DNA from: Alphaproteobacteria bacterium
GTDB lineage: Bacteria; Pseudomonadota; Alphaproteobacteria; Rhodospirillales; Casp-alpha2
Direction: 5' to 3'
Length of the DNA stretch: 64,000 bases
Assembly: GCA_024279135.1 (NCBI GenBank)
Contig: JAJRRU010000010.1
Coordinates: forward strand, 186,001-250,000
The notes beneath the pieces were generated by a model. That model was not told the DNA's origin, searched no databases, and saw only the letters and a program-made list of their open reading frames with translations. The translations under genes and the position numbers were made by a program. Shown here one piece after another: positions 33,886-43,095 of this stretch (the first letter of the stretch is position 1; each line of letters starts with the position of its first letter).

Positions 33886-34920
33886 GTGAAGAAAATTACT
33901 CTGGCAATAATCTGGGCTGTGACCGGTTTGTGGTCGGCCATACCCGGTGCACAGGCAGCCCCTCCGGAGCTTACCCTGCCGATTGATTGTGCCATCGGGA
34001 CCGATTGCTGGGTTGTCAATTATGTAGACCGTGATCCGTCTGAAGGTACCCGTGATTACACCTGTCAGTACCGGACATATGACGGTCATAAGGGAACGGA
34101 TTTTGTCATTGCAGACATGGCGGCCATGCGCGCAGGTGTGGATGTTCTGGCTAGTGCACCCGGCGTTGTGCGCGCGCTGCGTAACAATATGGCAGATGTG
34201 AATATCAAAAAAATCGGTCGCAAGGCCGTCAAGGGGCGGGAATGTGGCAATGGTGTGCTGCTGGCCCACGATGATGGCTGGGAAACCCAGTATTGCCACA
34301 TGCGTCGGGGCAGTATTTCCGTGCGCGTCGGCGATCGCGTGCAACAAGGTGACGCGCTGGGTCTTGTGGGATTGTCCGGATTTACCCAGATGCCCCATTC
34401 ACACATATCAGTGCGCCATAACGGGGTGGTGGTCGATCCTTTCAGTTACACAGGTACGGACCTTGAAAAGACCCGTTGTGAGTCTCCGGCCCAATCGGTC
34501 CAACACGATGATTTATGGCGTGATGATATTGCGCGTGCCATCGGGCCGCCACAAAGTACTATTTATTTATCCGGATTCTCCGACGGAGTGCCCAACGCCG
34601 AGAGTATTCGCGATGGCAACCATGGCATTGAAGTATTGGCTGGCAATGCCAAGGCTCTGGTTTTCTGGGCGGATATGTTCTGGGTTGAGCCGACCGATAA
34701 AATTACATTGAGTATTCGGCTGCCTGATGGTTCTATGTTTGTATCAAACACCGCAAGCCCACCCAGGATTCAGGCTCGTCGGTTTATATTCGTCGGCAAG
34801 AAGAATACCGGAAAACTATGGCCACCCGGCCAATATCTGGGAACGGCAGAGATCAAGCGGTCCGCGAAAGATGGTAGCATTCGTACCATAACGACATCGC
34901 GCACCTTGCAAGTACAATAA
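33886..34920 (+). CDS. secreted M23-family (LytM-type) peptidase
   Basis: This is a protein of about 344 residues with a signal peptide (KKITLAIIWAVTGLW and cleavage after GAQA). The zinc-peptidase motifs are intact: YDGHKGTDF (HxxxD) and the final HSHISVRHNG (HxH). They indicate a peptidoglycan endopeptidase of the LytM/lysostaphin type. The C-terminal 140 residues, after the peptidase domain, form an additional beta-rich region of unknown role. I start at GTG 33886 because the signal peptide begins there; a TTG at 33853 opens the same frame. No clear ribosome binding site precedes either. Confidence 0.82.
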   Translation: MKKITLAIIWAVTGLWSAIPGAQAAPPELTLPIDCAIGTDCWVVNYVDRDPSEGTRDYTCQYRTYDGHKGTDFVIADMAAMRAGVDVLASAPGVVRALRNNMADVNIKKIGRKAVKGRECGNGVLLAHDDGWETQYCHMRRGSISVRVGDRVQQGDALGLVGLSGFTQMPHSHISVRHNGVVVDPFSYTGTDLEKTRCESPAQSVQHDDLWRDDIARAIGPPQSTIYLSGFSDGVPNAESIRDGNHGIEVLAGNAKALVFWADMFWVEPTDKITLSIRLPDGSMFVSNTASPPRIQARRFIFVGKKNTGKLWPPGQYLGTAEIKRSAKDGSIRTITTSRTLQVQ

Positions 34921-34951
34921 TTTGGCAAGCTGAAGGCGATATCTTTAAACC

Positions 34952-36136
34952 ATGTGGAATAAGCCAGAAAAACCACCCCTGATAATCCTGATTGTAGCGA
35001 CGGCTGTGGGGCCACTTGCCATCAACATCTTCCTGCCATCCATGCCGGGGTTGGCGAAAGAACTCAATACCAGTTATTCCATGGTCCAGCTGACCCTGTC
35101 GCTTTATCTGGCCGGTTTGTCCGTTGCCCAATTGCTTTATGGGCCCTTGTCGGATCGTTACGGGCGCAGGCCATTGATGTTGATCGGTCTGGGTATTTTT
35201 CTGGCCGGCGCCCTGACGTGCGCGCTGGCTCCGACAATTTCTGTGCTGATTGCCGGTCGGATATTGCAAGCCATTGGCGGGTGTGCCGGGCTGGTGTTGG
35301 GCCGTGCCATCGTGCGCGATCTGTATGACCGAAATCGTTCGGCTAGCATGATCGCCTATATTACCATGGCCATGGTTGTCGCACCCATGCTGGCCCCGAC
35401 CATTGGCGGATTGATCGATGAATGGCTAGGCTGGCGTTATAGTTTTTATTTTGTGCTGGCATTTGGTGGCCTGGTTATGCTGGGCTGTGTGTTTTTCCTT
35501 CCCGAGACCAACGATGCCTCCCGTCGTCAGGCGGCCAGTGAGGCCCGTGTTGGTTTCAGTGGATTGTTGGGCGTGCCGGCATTTTATAGCTACACCCTGC
35601 AACTCAGTTTTTCATCTGCCGTATTCTTTGGTTTTCTTGGCGGCGCTCCCTATGTGGTGGTCAAATTGATGGGCTATCCGCCGTCAACCTTCGGCTTCTA
35701 TTTTATCATCATCTCGATTTTTTACATGAGTGGCAATTTCACCGCCGCACGGATATCCACAAAAGTGGGAACGGACCGGATGATCCTGTATGGAACCGCC
35801 ATATCCCTGGTTGGCGGATGGGGGCTGGTTGCTTGCTATTTGAGCGGCTGGTTAACACCCCTGACATTGTTTGGCAATATGGGGCTGATCGCTCTGGGTA
35901 ACGGTATTTCGATTACCAACGGTATCGCCGGTGCCATCAGCATTGACCCCGGGCAAGCCGGGACCGCTTCGGGTATCAGCGGCTTTACCCAAATGGCCTT
36001 TGGCGCAATGTCTTCCATGCTGGTGGGCAGCTTGCTGGTCAACACCGCCACACCCTTGGTCGCGGTGATGGCCATCGGGGTTACCGTATCCTTCGCTATC
36101 CACATTTTTGGGGCGAAAATGTTCAAACAACTATAA
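34952..36136 (+). CDS. Bcr/CflA-family multidrug exporter (MFS)
   Basis: This is a 394-residue inner-membrane protein with about twelve helices. Family markers are NIFLPSMPGLAKELNTS in helix 1, LYGPLSDRYGRRPLM (MFS motif A) and GRILQAIGGCAGLVLGRAIVRD in helix 4. Members extrude drugs such as bicyclomycin or chloramphenicol, and some export small metabolites or cysteine. It lies 31 bases after the M23 gene, possibly on one transcript. No local regulator is visible. Confidence 0.88.
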   Translation: MWNKPEKPPLIILIVATAVGPLAINIFLPSMPGLAKELNTSYSMVQLTLSLYLAGLSVAQLLYGPLSDRYGRRPLMLIGLGIFLAGALTCALAPTISVLIAGRILQAIGGCAGLVLGRAIVRDLYDRNRSASMIAYITMAMVVAPMLAPTIGGLIDEWLGWRYSFYFVLAFGGLVMLGCVFFLPETNDASRRQAASEARVGFSGLLGVPAFYSYTLQLSFSSAVFFGFLGGAPYVVVKLMGYPPSTFGFYFIIISIFYMSGNFTAARISTKVGTDRMILYGTAISLVGGWGLVACYLSGWLTPLTLFGNMGLIALGNGISITNGIAGAISIDPGQAGTASGISGFTQMAFGAMSSMLVGSLLVNTATPLVAVMAIGVTVSFAIHIFGAKMFKQL

Positions 36137-36374
36137 ACAGCCAATAGTCATGGTTGGATCGCGAGGAATTTTTTATCTTCTTCGTGACATGCGCCTTGAT
36201 CTCATCCGGACTCAAGGGGCCTGAAATCCCAAGATCTGCATGTTGTTGAGCTTATAGAACAATGAGACCGACAAAATCCCGAGCGACTTCACTCGTTCTT
36301 TGGCGGCCAAACACCAGCAGAGGTTTATGGAATTCATGATCGCTTAACGTAGAGAAGAAGACATAATCAACGGG

Positions 36375-36848
36375 GTGTTGAGAAAGCGATTGCTCGCCGA
36401 TGTGTTGTGGACCCAACCACATCTGGCAGACCAGATGCTGAAAACACACTTGAACCAGGATACACCAATGGCATCCCGGCCATTCGCTGCCATTGATAGC
36501 GTGGTAACCTGGCTGGATGAAAAATTCCATCTGAATGGAAAAACAGTCTGCGATCTTGGCTGTGGGCCTGGGTTATACACAGAGCGTTATGCCCAACTTG
36601 GTGCATTGGTTTGTGGCTTGGATTTTTCTACCAATTCTATTGAGTATGCCAAGCTGAGTGCAGTAGAAAAAGACTTGTCTGTATCATACGCCGTGGCCAA
36701 CTATCTCACCGATCCATTGCCGCAAGATCAGGATCTGGTCACGATGATTTACTGTGATCTGTGTCCACTTTCTCCCGCCCAGCGTCAAATTCTGTTGGGG
36801 AAAGTCCGAGCAAGCCTAAACCATGACGGGCTGTTTGCTCTTCAATAA
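36375..36848 (+). pseudogene. C-terminally truncated class I SAM-dependent methyltransferase
   Basis: The frame contains a good Rossmann methyltransferase start: VCDLGCGPGLYTERYAQLGA (motif I), GLDFSTNSIEYAKL (motif II) and VTMIYCDLCPLSP. It stops after ASLNHDGLFALQ, at about 157 residues, where complete relatives continue for roughly 100 more. The N-terminus begins with a TTG inside the conserved part and has no ribosome binding site. It is therefore a fragment. It lies directly upstream of an apparent integration junction at tRNA-Ala, which could explain the truncation. Confidence 0.75.
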
Positions 36849-36974
36849 AAGTTGGTTTCGCGTCAACGCCAGTAGAATTACTGCACAGAATGTAGTCTGC
36901 TAAATGCCTGTAGATTTTGCAGGGGATGTGCATTATCGGAACGGGCCATATAACACCGTAGAGATAGTGTCCAG

Positions 36975-36993
36975 TGGTCACTTAATGGTCACT
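36975..36993. repeat. direct repeat TGGTCACT, possible integrase arm sites
   Basis: TGGTCACT occurs at 36975-36982 and 36986-36993, an 11-base spacing (one helical turn), 45-65 bases outside the 3' end of tRNA-Ala. Short direct repeats beside a tRNA 3' end are typical arm-type sites of tyrosine integrases. No integrase gene is present in the window, so this may be a remnant. Confidence 0.4.
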
Positions 36994-37000
36994 CAAATAG

Positions 37001-37030
37001 AAAAGGAGTCAGCGAAAATTCGCTAACCCC
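37001..37030 (-). terminator. terminator of tRNA-Ala
   Basis: On the minus strand GGGGTTAGCGAA pairs with TTCGCTGACTCC (two wobble pairs), followed by TTTTCTATTT. It begins eight bases after the encoded CCA end and should end the tRNA transcript. Confidence 0.8.
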
Positions 37031-37038
37031 TTGAAAAA

Positions 37039-37114
<76 letters not shown>

Positions 37115-37228
37115 ATTTTTTTGTTCGCGATCCGCAACTTGGGGGAAGCGAGACTGCGCGGGAACATAAGGGGCGGTGCTTGGTTATAGCAAGCGAAAAC
37201 GACCTCTTATGGAATAAAAAATTAAATG

Positions 37229-37609
37229 TTAGTTGTCGTCGGTAGTATCATTGCTCCTGTGTTCCTTGACCTCTTCCATGCCGTTATCCCCGCTCAGGTC
37301 AGAGGTATCTTCGATCAGGCCGCTATCTTCCTCATCATCGTCGTCCTCGTCTAGTTCCAGGACCACCGAGTCGAAATCATTTGTATCATCACCTGTATCA
37401 TCATCTGTGTTTTTTTCTTTATCTTTGATGACTTCCTTGGCGACCTTTTCAATGACCTTGGCCGGTGCCACAGTGCGCCTTGGTCTGACGACCTGAACGA
37501 CGAGCTCTGTATTACAGGTCGGGCAGACGGCTGGATCTTTCATTAAATCATAGAAGCGTGCGCCACATCCTTGGCACAGGCGTTTTGTTCCCCAATCAGA
37601 CTTGGCCAA
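37229..37609 (-). CDS. TIGR02300 (FYDLN acid domain) protein
   Basis: This is a 126-residue protein of the alphaproteobacterial TIGR02300 family. The conserved N-terminal part reads MAKSDWGTKRLCQGCGARFYDLMKDP, followed by CPTC, a four-cysteine zinc-ribbon-like arrangement (CxxC ... CxxC). The last 70 residues are low-complexity and highly acidic. Divergent position next to aroA is normal for the family. The function is unknown. This variant has Met where the name-giving motif has Asn (FYDLM). Confidence 0.9.
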   Translation of the reverse strand: MAKSDWGTKRLCQGCGARFYDLMKDPAVCPTCNTELVVQVVRPRRTVAPAKVIEKVAKEVIKDKEKNTDDDTGDDTNDFDSVVLELDEDDDDEEDSGLIEDTSDLSGDNGMEEVKEHRSNDTTDDN

Positions 37610-37770
37610 AATTTTGGTCTCCTCGTATTAAAATCAACGTTTATGCATACAGTAAAATGTTAATATAGCAAAATGTGGAAGAGGCAATAACCATTTCCAT
37701 CGGCTCTGTCAATCGGCTCTGTAAAAACACATTATATTAAACATGGTAGATTTTTACATATTTGCTTTTT

Positions 37771-37798
37771 TTGACAAGTCAATGCTTTTAACTATGGT
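37771..37798 (+). promoter_or_regulatory. predicted sigma-70 promoter of aroA
   Basis: TTGACA at 37771-37776 is a consensus -35 element. TATGGT at 37793-37798, after a 16-base spacer, is a reasonable -10 element. It lies about 64 bases before the aroA start. No other candidate in the 250-base divergent region is as close to consensus. Confidence 0.5.
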
Positions 37799-37861
37799 CA
37801 TATATTTTCAATCTCAACTGGTCGGTTGAACAGCCATAGGATCGGCAGGAGGAATTCTATA

Positions 37862-39190
37862 TTGAGCATTCTGGTATCAAAACAGGGTCGGGCATTACAG
37901 GGCGATATTCTCGTTCCCGGTGACAAATCCATATCTCATCGAGCCTTGATGCTGGGTGGGCTGGCTATAGGCGAGACCACCATCGAGGGCCTGCTGGAGG
38001 GTGAGGACGTGCTGGCAACGGCCCAGGCCATGCGCCAGATGGGTGCCCGGGTGATGCCCCCGGCTCAACCCGGTGGTCAATGGCGGATTGTCGGGTGCGG
38101 TGTCGGCGGGTTGTCAGAACCGGACGGTGTGCTTGATATGGGTAATTCCGGGACCGCTGCGCGATTATTGATGGGGGTGTTGGCGGCTCACCCTTTTACC
38201 TCGTTCCTGAGCGGGGATCGTTCGCTCAATAGCCGACCCATGGCGAGGATCATCACCCCGCTGGGACAAATGGGCGCAGGGTTTGTCACCCGCTCCAAAG
38301 GGCGGATGCCGCTCTGTGTGCAGGGCACGGACCAGCTTATTCCCATTTCCTATGAATTGCCGGTTGCTTCGGCACAGGTCAAATCGGCTATCCTGTTTGC
38401 TGGGATGAATACCCAGGGTGAAACAACCGTCATCGAACCGCTGGCCACACGGGATCATTCCGAACGTATGCTCAATCATTTCGGCGCGCAGGTTGCCACC
38501 TCGATCCTTGATAATGGCGCACGGTCCATCACCATTACCGGATACCCGGAGCTTGAGGCCCGCCATGTGATCGTACCGGGTGATATATCATCGGCGGCTT
38601 TCCCCATAGTCGCCGGGTTGATCGTGCCCGGATCGGAGATTTCCACCCGTGGCGTGGGCGTCAATCCTTTGCGCACCGGGTTGATCGACTGTCTGGTTGA
38701 AATGGGTGGCGATCTCAGCCTTGATAACCGCCGCGATCAGGCCGGCGAGCCGGTTGCCGATCTGGTTATCCGGGGTTCAACACTGAGCGGTATTGAGGTG
38801 CCGCCCGAACGCGCCCCGTCGATGATCGATGAATACCCCATATTGTGTGTGGCTGCGGCCTGTGCCCAGGGCTCGACCCGCATGAATGGTATCGGTGAAC
38901 TGCGGGTCAAGGAATGTGACCGGCTGGCGGCCATGGTGCGCGGTCTGAAGGCGGCCGGTGTGGAGCTGGAAGAGGGTGAAGACTGGTTGCTCGTTCACGG
39001 CACAGGCAGCCCGCCAAAGGGCGGTATGACCATGGATGTTGAGCTTGATCACCGGATCGCCATGTCGTTTCTGGTCCTCGGCATGGCCAGCGATGAGCCG
39101 GTCACGGTGGATGATGGCAGCCCTATTGCAACCAGCTTTCCGGGGTTCGAGGCGCTGTTCAATGGCCTCGGCGCTGATATTTCAGGTTAA
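37862..39190 (+). CDS. aroA: 3-phosphoshikimate 1-carboxyvinyltransferase (EPSP synthase)
   Basis: This is a 442-residue enzyme of the shikimate pathway that joins PEP and shikimate-3-phosphate. Signatures: GDKSISHRALMLGGLA near residue 24, DMGNSGTAARLLMGVLA (about 93), LSGDRSLNSRPMARI and the C-terminal VKECDRLAAMVRGL. The start is TTG at 37862, nine bases after a perfect AGGAGG at 37847-37852; an upstream in-frame TTG at 37826 would place that site inside the gene. It is the first gene of the long plus-strand run to folC. Confidence 0.95.
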   Translation: MSILVSKQGRALQGDILVPGDKSISHRALMLGGLAIGETTIEGLLEGEDVLATAQAMRQMGARVMPPAQPGGQWRIVGCGVGGLSEPDGVLDMGNSGTAARLLMGVLAAHPFTSFLSGDRSLNSRPMARIITPLGQMGAGFVTRSKGRMPLCVQGTDQLIPISYELPVASAQVKSAILFAGMNTQGETTVIEPLATRDHSERMLNHFGAQVATSILDNGARSITITGYPELEARHVIVPGDISSAAFPIVAGLIVPGSEISTRGVGVNPLRTGLIDCLVEMGGDLSLDNRRDQAGEPVADLVIRGSTLSGIEVPPERAPSMIDEYPILCVAAACAQGSTRMNGIGELRVKECDRLAAMVRGLKAAGVELEEGEDWLLVHGTGSPPKGGMTMDVELDHRIAMSFLVLGMASDEPVTVDDGSPIATSFPGFEALFNGLGADISG

Positions 39191-39217
39191 TGAGTCTGGT
39201 TTAAAGGGTAGAACGTT

Positions 39218-40411
39218 ATGGATATAGAAGCCTTGCGTGCTGAAACACCGGGCACGCAACATCGCATTCATTTGAACAATGCCGGGGCCGGGTTGATGCC
39301 CAGACCGGTCGTCGATGCGGTTTACAGCCATCTGGAGCTTGAGGCCACCATCGGCGGCTACGAAGCGGCAAACCGTGAAGCCGACGCGCTACAGGGCGTC
39401 TACGGCTCTGTGGCCCGATTGTTGAATGCGGATCATGATGAGATCGCCCTGATGGAAAATGCCACAATGGGCTGGGCCAAGGCATTTTATTCCCTGCCTT
39501 TCAACGTTGGCGACCATATTCTCACATGCCGCTCGGAATATGGTGCCAACTATGTGGCGTATTTACAGATTGCCAAACGGTACGGTGTGAAGATCAAGGT
39601 CATTGCCAATGATCAAACCGGGGCAACCGATCCCCAGGCCCTGCAGGCCATGATCGAGGATATCGGGGCCGAACGGATACGTCTGATCGCTATTACCCAT
39701 GTGCCGACCAACGGTGGACTGGTTAACCCTGTGGCGGAAATCGGTGCTGTGGCTCGTGAGTTTAATATTCTTTATCTGCTTGATGCCTGCCAGAGTGTCG
39801 GCCAGATGCCGCTCGATGTGAAGGCTGTTGGGTGTGATATCCTCAGTGCCGCAGGCCGCAAGTTTCTGCGCGCACCGCGCGGCACGGGTTTCCTGTATAT
39901 CCGGCGCACCGTGCTGCAAAACCTGGAACCGGCCATGATCGACCATTTTTCCGGGGTATGGGTTGAGGGTGATCGCTACCAGTTACGCGACGACGCCCGG
40001 CGTTTCGAGTTCTGGGAGAATAACTACGCCACCCGTATGGGGCTGGGTGTGGCGGTGGACTACGCCCTTGACGTGGGGCTCGATGCTATTTCTGCGCGCG
40101 CCACCATGTTGGCTGACAGGCTTCGGGCCGGGTTGAAAAACATGGCTGGTGTGGGCGTGTATGACCTTGGCCGCACACCGTGTGCTATCGTGACTTTCAG
40201 TATACCAGATTTGGATGCCTGTTCTGTGGTCGCCAGGCTGGCCGAGCACACCATCAACGCCAGTGCGTCGGATGCCAACAGCACACGGCTGGACGCCGAG
40301 GCACGAAACCTGCCGGTACTGGTTCGTTTATCACCACATTATTATAATTCGGAAGATGAAATAGAGCGAACCCTTGAGATAATAGGCTCAATGATCAAGA
40401 ATAAATCATAG
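39218..40411 (+). CDS. class V aminotransferase / cysteine-desulfurase-like PLP enzyme
   Basis: This is a 397-residue pyridoxal-phosphate enzyme of the NifS/CsdB/EgtE/isopenicillin-epimerase-like superfamily. The PLP Asp region is LYLLDACQSVGQMPLDV, and the Schiff-base Lys lies in SAAGRKFLRAPRGTGFLY (about residue 225). The opening HLNNAGAGLMPRPV is like that of EgtE-type carbon-sulfur lyases and kynureninase-related enzymes. The reaction is not certain; no loop cysteine typical of true cysteine desulfurases is recognised. It lies between aroA and cmk, which are usually adjacent in alphaproteobacteria. Confidence 0.82.
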   Translation: MDIEALRAETPGTQHRIHLNNAGAGLMPRPVVDAVYSHLELEATIGGYEAANREADALQGVYGSVARLLNADHDEIALMENATMGWAKAFYSLPFNVGDHILTCRSEYGANYVAYLQIAKRYGVKIKVIANDQTGATDPQALQAMIEDIGAERIRLIAITHVPTNGGLVNPVAEIGAVAREFNILYLLDACQSVGQMPLDVKAVGCDILSAAGRKFLRAPRGTGFLYIRRTVLQNLEPAMIDHFSGVWVEGDRYQLRDDARRFEFWENNYATRMGLGVAVDYALDVGLDAISARATMLADRLRAGLKNMAGVGVYDLGRTPCAIVTFSIPDLDACSVVARLAEHTINASASDANSTRLDAEARNLPVLVRLSPHYYNSEDEIERTLEIIGSMIKNKS

Positions 40412-40464
40412 GCTGCCTGCCATGGGCAGGGATTAACAAGACTTTTGATGTGAGGTAACGATAG

Positions 40465-41100
40465 ATGATTATCGCAGTTGATGGACCGGCCGGAGCCGGA
40501 AAAGGCTCGCTCTGTGCGGCACTTCAGGAGCATTTCGGCTTTGCCAAGCTCGATACCGGGTTGTTGTACCGGGCCGTTGGCTTGACGGTACTGCGCGGTG
40601 GCGATGACCCGGAAGACCCGGTCGCCGCAGAGATCGTCGCGCGCGCCTTGCAACCTGACGCGCTGGATGATCCGGCCTTGCGTAGTGACGAAGCCGGTCA
40701 GGCCGCCTCAAAGGTCGGGGCAATCCCCGGGGTTCGCGCCGCCCTGTTGGATTTCCAGCGGGATTTTGCCAACAACCCGCCCGACGGGGCAAAAGGGGCC
40801 ATTCTGGATGGTCGTGATATCGGCACAGCGGTGTGTCCCGAGGCCCAAGTGAAGCTGTTTTTGACGGCTTCTTTAGAGATAAGAGCGAAAAGACGTTATA
40901 AAGAGTTGCAGTCACGCGGTCATGAGGCTATATATGCCCGCGTTTTCGATGATATGAAAATGCGGGATGAACGAGACCAGGGACGTTCCGATGCTCCCAT
41001 GAAAACCGCGGATGATGCCTTTCTGCTCGATACGAGCGATCTGGACATTCCGGGCGTTTTTCAGGCGGCTCTCAAATTCATAAAGTCAAAGACAACGTGA
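40465..41100 (+). CDS. cmk: (d)CMP kinase
   Basis: This is a 211-residue cytidylate kinase. The P-loop DGPAGAGKGSLC is at residues 6-17. The nucleotide-binding segment LDTGLLYRAVGL and the later GRDIGTAVCPEAQVKLFLTAS and RAKRRYKEL complete the family pattern. It phosphorylates CMP and dCMP for nucleic-acid and phospholipid synthesis. cmk directly before rpsA is a widespread bacterial arrangement. Confidence 0.95.
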   Translation: MIIAVDGPAGAGKGSLCAALQEHFGFAKLDTGLLYRAVGLTVLRGGDDPEDPVAAEIVARALQPDALDDPALRSDEAGQAASKVGAIPGVRAALLDFQRDFANNPPDGAKGAILDGRDIGTAVCPEAQVKLFLTASLEIRAKRRYKELQSRGHEAIYARVFDDMKMRDERDQGRSDAPMKTADDAFLLDTSDLDIPGVFQAALKFIKSKTT

Positions 41101-41180
41101 CGACCAAAGATCAGACGACGCTAATCCAAACCAGGAGCGTTATAAAAAAACGACGCACCTATTTTTTAACTCCAAGACCA

Positions 41181-41202
41181 CCGGAACCAACCGGTTGGCC
41201 GG
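41181..41202 (+). promoter_or_regulatory. GC-rich hairpin in rpsA leader
   Basis: CCAACCGGTTGG (41187-41198) is a perfect 12-base palindrome flanked by CCGG on both sides. It ends about 15 bases before the AAGGA ribosome binding site of rpsA. S1 synthesis is autoregulated through leader hairpins in enterobacteria, so a translational control element is plausible here. Confidence 0.4.
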
Positions 41203-41230
41203 AATCGTAAATTTATAAGGACTACTCATA

Positions 41231-42940
41231 ATGGCATCTGCCGCAACCGCTGCGCATGAAGCAGCCCCCGAAATAACAGAAAATTTTCTTGAAATGCTTG
41301 ATGAAACCTTTGGTGACGGCCTCGAAGGCCGTGTCGTCAAGGGTACCGTAATCTTTGTCGACAGCGATGCTGCGACCATTGATGTGGGTATGAAATCGGA
41401 AGGCCGTATTCCCCTGAAGGAATTTGGTTCCGAAGTGACCATTTCCGTCGGCGACAGTGTCGACGTTTATATCGAGCGTTATGAAGACCGCGAAGGTCTT
41501 ATCAAGCTCAGCCGCGAACGCGCCCGCCGCGAAGAAGCCTGGCTGGAACTGGAAACCGCCTACAAGGATCAGGTCCGGGTTACCGGCACCATCTTTGGCC
41601 GGGTCAAGGGTGGTTTTATTGTCGATCTCGACGGCGCGGTGGCATTCTTGCCCGGCAGCCAGGTCGACATTCGCCCGGTTCGCGATATCACACCCCTGAT
41701 GGGCAACCCTCAGCCGTTCCAGATTTTGAAAATGGACGCCCAGCGCAACAACATTGTCGTCTCGCGCCGTGCCGTTCTTGAAGAAGCCCGCGCCGAGGCT
41801 CGTGCCGATTTGATTTCTAATCTCTCCGAAGGCCAGATCCTCGAAGGCATGGTCAAGAACATCACCGATTATGGTGCGTTTGTTGACCTGGGTGGTGTTG
41901 ATGGCCTGTTGCATGTGACCGATATTGCATGGCGCCGGATCAATCATCCGTCAGAAGCCCTGCAAATTGGTGAAACCATCAAGGTTCAGATCATCCGCTT
42001 CAACGCCGAAACGCAGCGTATTTCGCTGGGCATGAAGCAGCTTGAAGTCGATCCCTGGGAAGGCGTTGCCGCCAAGTACCCGGTCGGTGGCAAATTTACC
42101 GGCAGCGTTACCAACATCACCGATTACGGCGCATTCGTAGAGCTGGAAGCCGGTGTCGAAGGTCTGGTCCATGTTTCAGAAATGAGCTGGACCAAAAAGA
42201 ACACCCACCCGGGCAAGATCGTTTCAACCTCCCAGGAAGTCGAGATTATGGTTCTCGATGTGGATGCCGAGAAGCGCCGCATCAGTCTTGGTCTGAAACA
42301 ATGTGCTGACAATCCGTGGGATGCATTTCTGGCAACCTACCCAACTGGTGTCGAGGTCGAAGGCGAGATCAAGAATATCACAGAGTTTGGCCTGTTTGTC
42401 GGCTTGTCTGGCGATATCGATGGTATGGTACATCTTTCTGATCTGTCATGGGACCTGTCCGGTGACGAAGCCATTGCCGGTTTCACCAAGGGTGAGATGG
42501 TCAAAGCCAAGGTGCTTGATGTGGATGTGGATAAAGAACGTATCAGTCTGGGTATCAAACAGCTCAGCGAAGATACGGTCGGTGCCGCGCTTTCGGGTAT
42601 CAAGAAGGGCAGTGTCGTGACCTGCGATGTCACAAACGTGACCGTCAATGGCCTCGAAGTTTCCATCAATGGTGATATTCCAGGCTTCATTCGCAAATCT
42701 GATCTGTCGCGTGAGCGTTCAGAACAGCGCCCGGACCGGTTTGCATCGGGTGAAAAAATCGATGCCAAGGTCGTGATGGTTGATCCTAAAAATCGCAAGC
42801 TGACACTTTCTATCAAGGCACTTGAAGCCGAAGAAGAGAAAAAAGCCATGGCAGAATACGGTTCATCGGACTCCGGTGCCAGCCTGGGCGATATTCTTGG
42901 TGCTGCATTGAAGCAGAAACAGGAAAAAGATGCTTCCTGA
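41231..42940 (+). CDS. rpsA: 30S ribosomal protein S1
   Basis: This is a 569-residue protein with six S1 RNA-binding repeats. Their starts are recognisable as GRVVKGTVIFVD, VTGTIFGRVKGG, GQILEGMVKNIT, GGKFTGSVTNIT, VEVEGEIKNIT and GSVVTCDVTNVT. Repeats 3-5 contain the classical GAFVDLGG / GLFVGLSG strands. S1 binds mRNA on the small subunit. AAGGA lies ten bases before the ATG at 41231. A strong terminator follows the gene. Confidence 0.97.
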   Translation: MASAATAAHEAAPEITENFLEMLDETFGDGLEGRVVKGTVIFVDSDAATIDVGMKSEGRIPLKEFGSEVTISVGDSVDVYIERYEDREGLIKLSRERARREEAWLELETAYKDQVRVTGTIFGRVKGGFIVDLDGAVAFLPGSQVDIRPVRDITPLMGNPQPFQILKMDAQRNNIVVSRRAVLEEARAEARADLISNLSEGQILEGMVKNITDYGAFVDLGGVDGLLHVTDIAWRRINHPSEALQIGETIKVQIIRFNAETQRISLGMKQLEVDPWEGVAAKYPVGGKFTGSVTNITDYGAFVELEAGVEGLVHVSEMSWTKKNTHPGKIVSTSQEVEIMVLDVDAEKRRISLGLKQCADNPWDAFLATYPTGVEVEGEIKNITEFGLFVGLSGDIDGMVHLSDLSWDLSGDEAIAGFTKGEMVKAKVLDVDVDKERISLGIKQLSEDTVGAALSGIKKGSVVTCDVTNVTVNGLEVSINGDIPGFIRKSDLSRERSEQRPDRFASGEKIDAKVVMVDPKNRKLTLSIKALEAEEEKKAMAEYGSSDSGASLGDILGAALKQKQEKDAS

Positions 42941-42984
42941 CGGGAACCGGTTATTTAATAACCCAGGGTTCTAATTGTATTGAG

Positions 42985-43030
42985 CAGGCCCGGTGCATCT
43001 GTGATAGAATGTGCGCCGGGCCTGTTTTTT
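42985..43030 (+). terminator. intrinsic terminator after rpsA
   Basis: CAGGCCCGGTGCA (from 42985) pairs with TGTGCGCCGGGCCTG (to about 43024) around a loop, followed by TTTTTT to 43030. This is a long GC-rich stem with a T-run on the plus strand. Confidence 0.88.
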
Positions 43031-43061
43031 ATAGAGCCCGCGATTTTTATAGAGCCCGCGA
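43026..43061. repeat. 18-base perfect tandem duplication
   Basis: TTTTTATAGAGCCCGCGA is present at 43026-43043 and again at 43044-43061. The first copy starts within the T-run of the rpsA terminator. It probably arose by slippage and lengthens the spacer before sppA. Confidence 0.9.
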
Positions 43062-43095
43062 TTTGTTATTTTTCAGGAAGAAAACCGAACAAACC

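Noticed and set aside
36137-36374. Possible gene remnant on the minus strand (GPLSPDEIKAHVTKK region, near 36160-36240)
   Set aside because: Short, no start, resembles several families only weakly. Not enough to name a pseudogene.
37233-37496. Plus-strand frame rich in serine opposite the TIGR02300 gene
   Set aside because: It is the antisense of the acidic tail codons and has no ribosome binding site.
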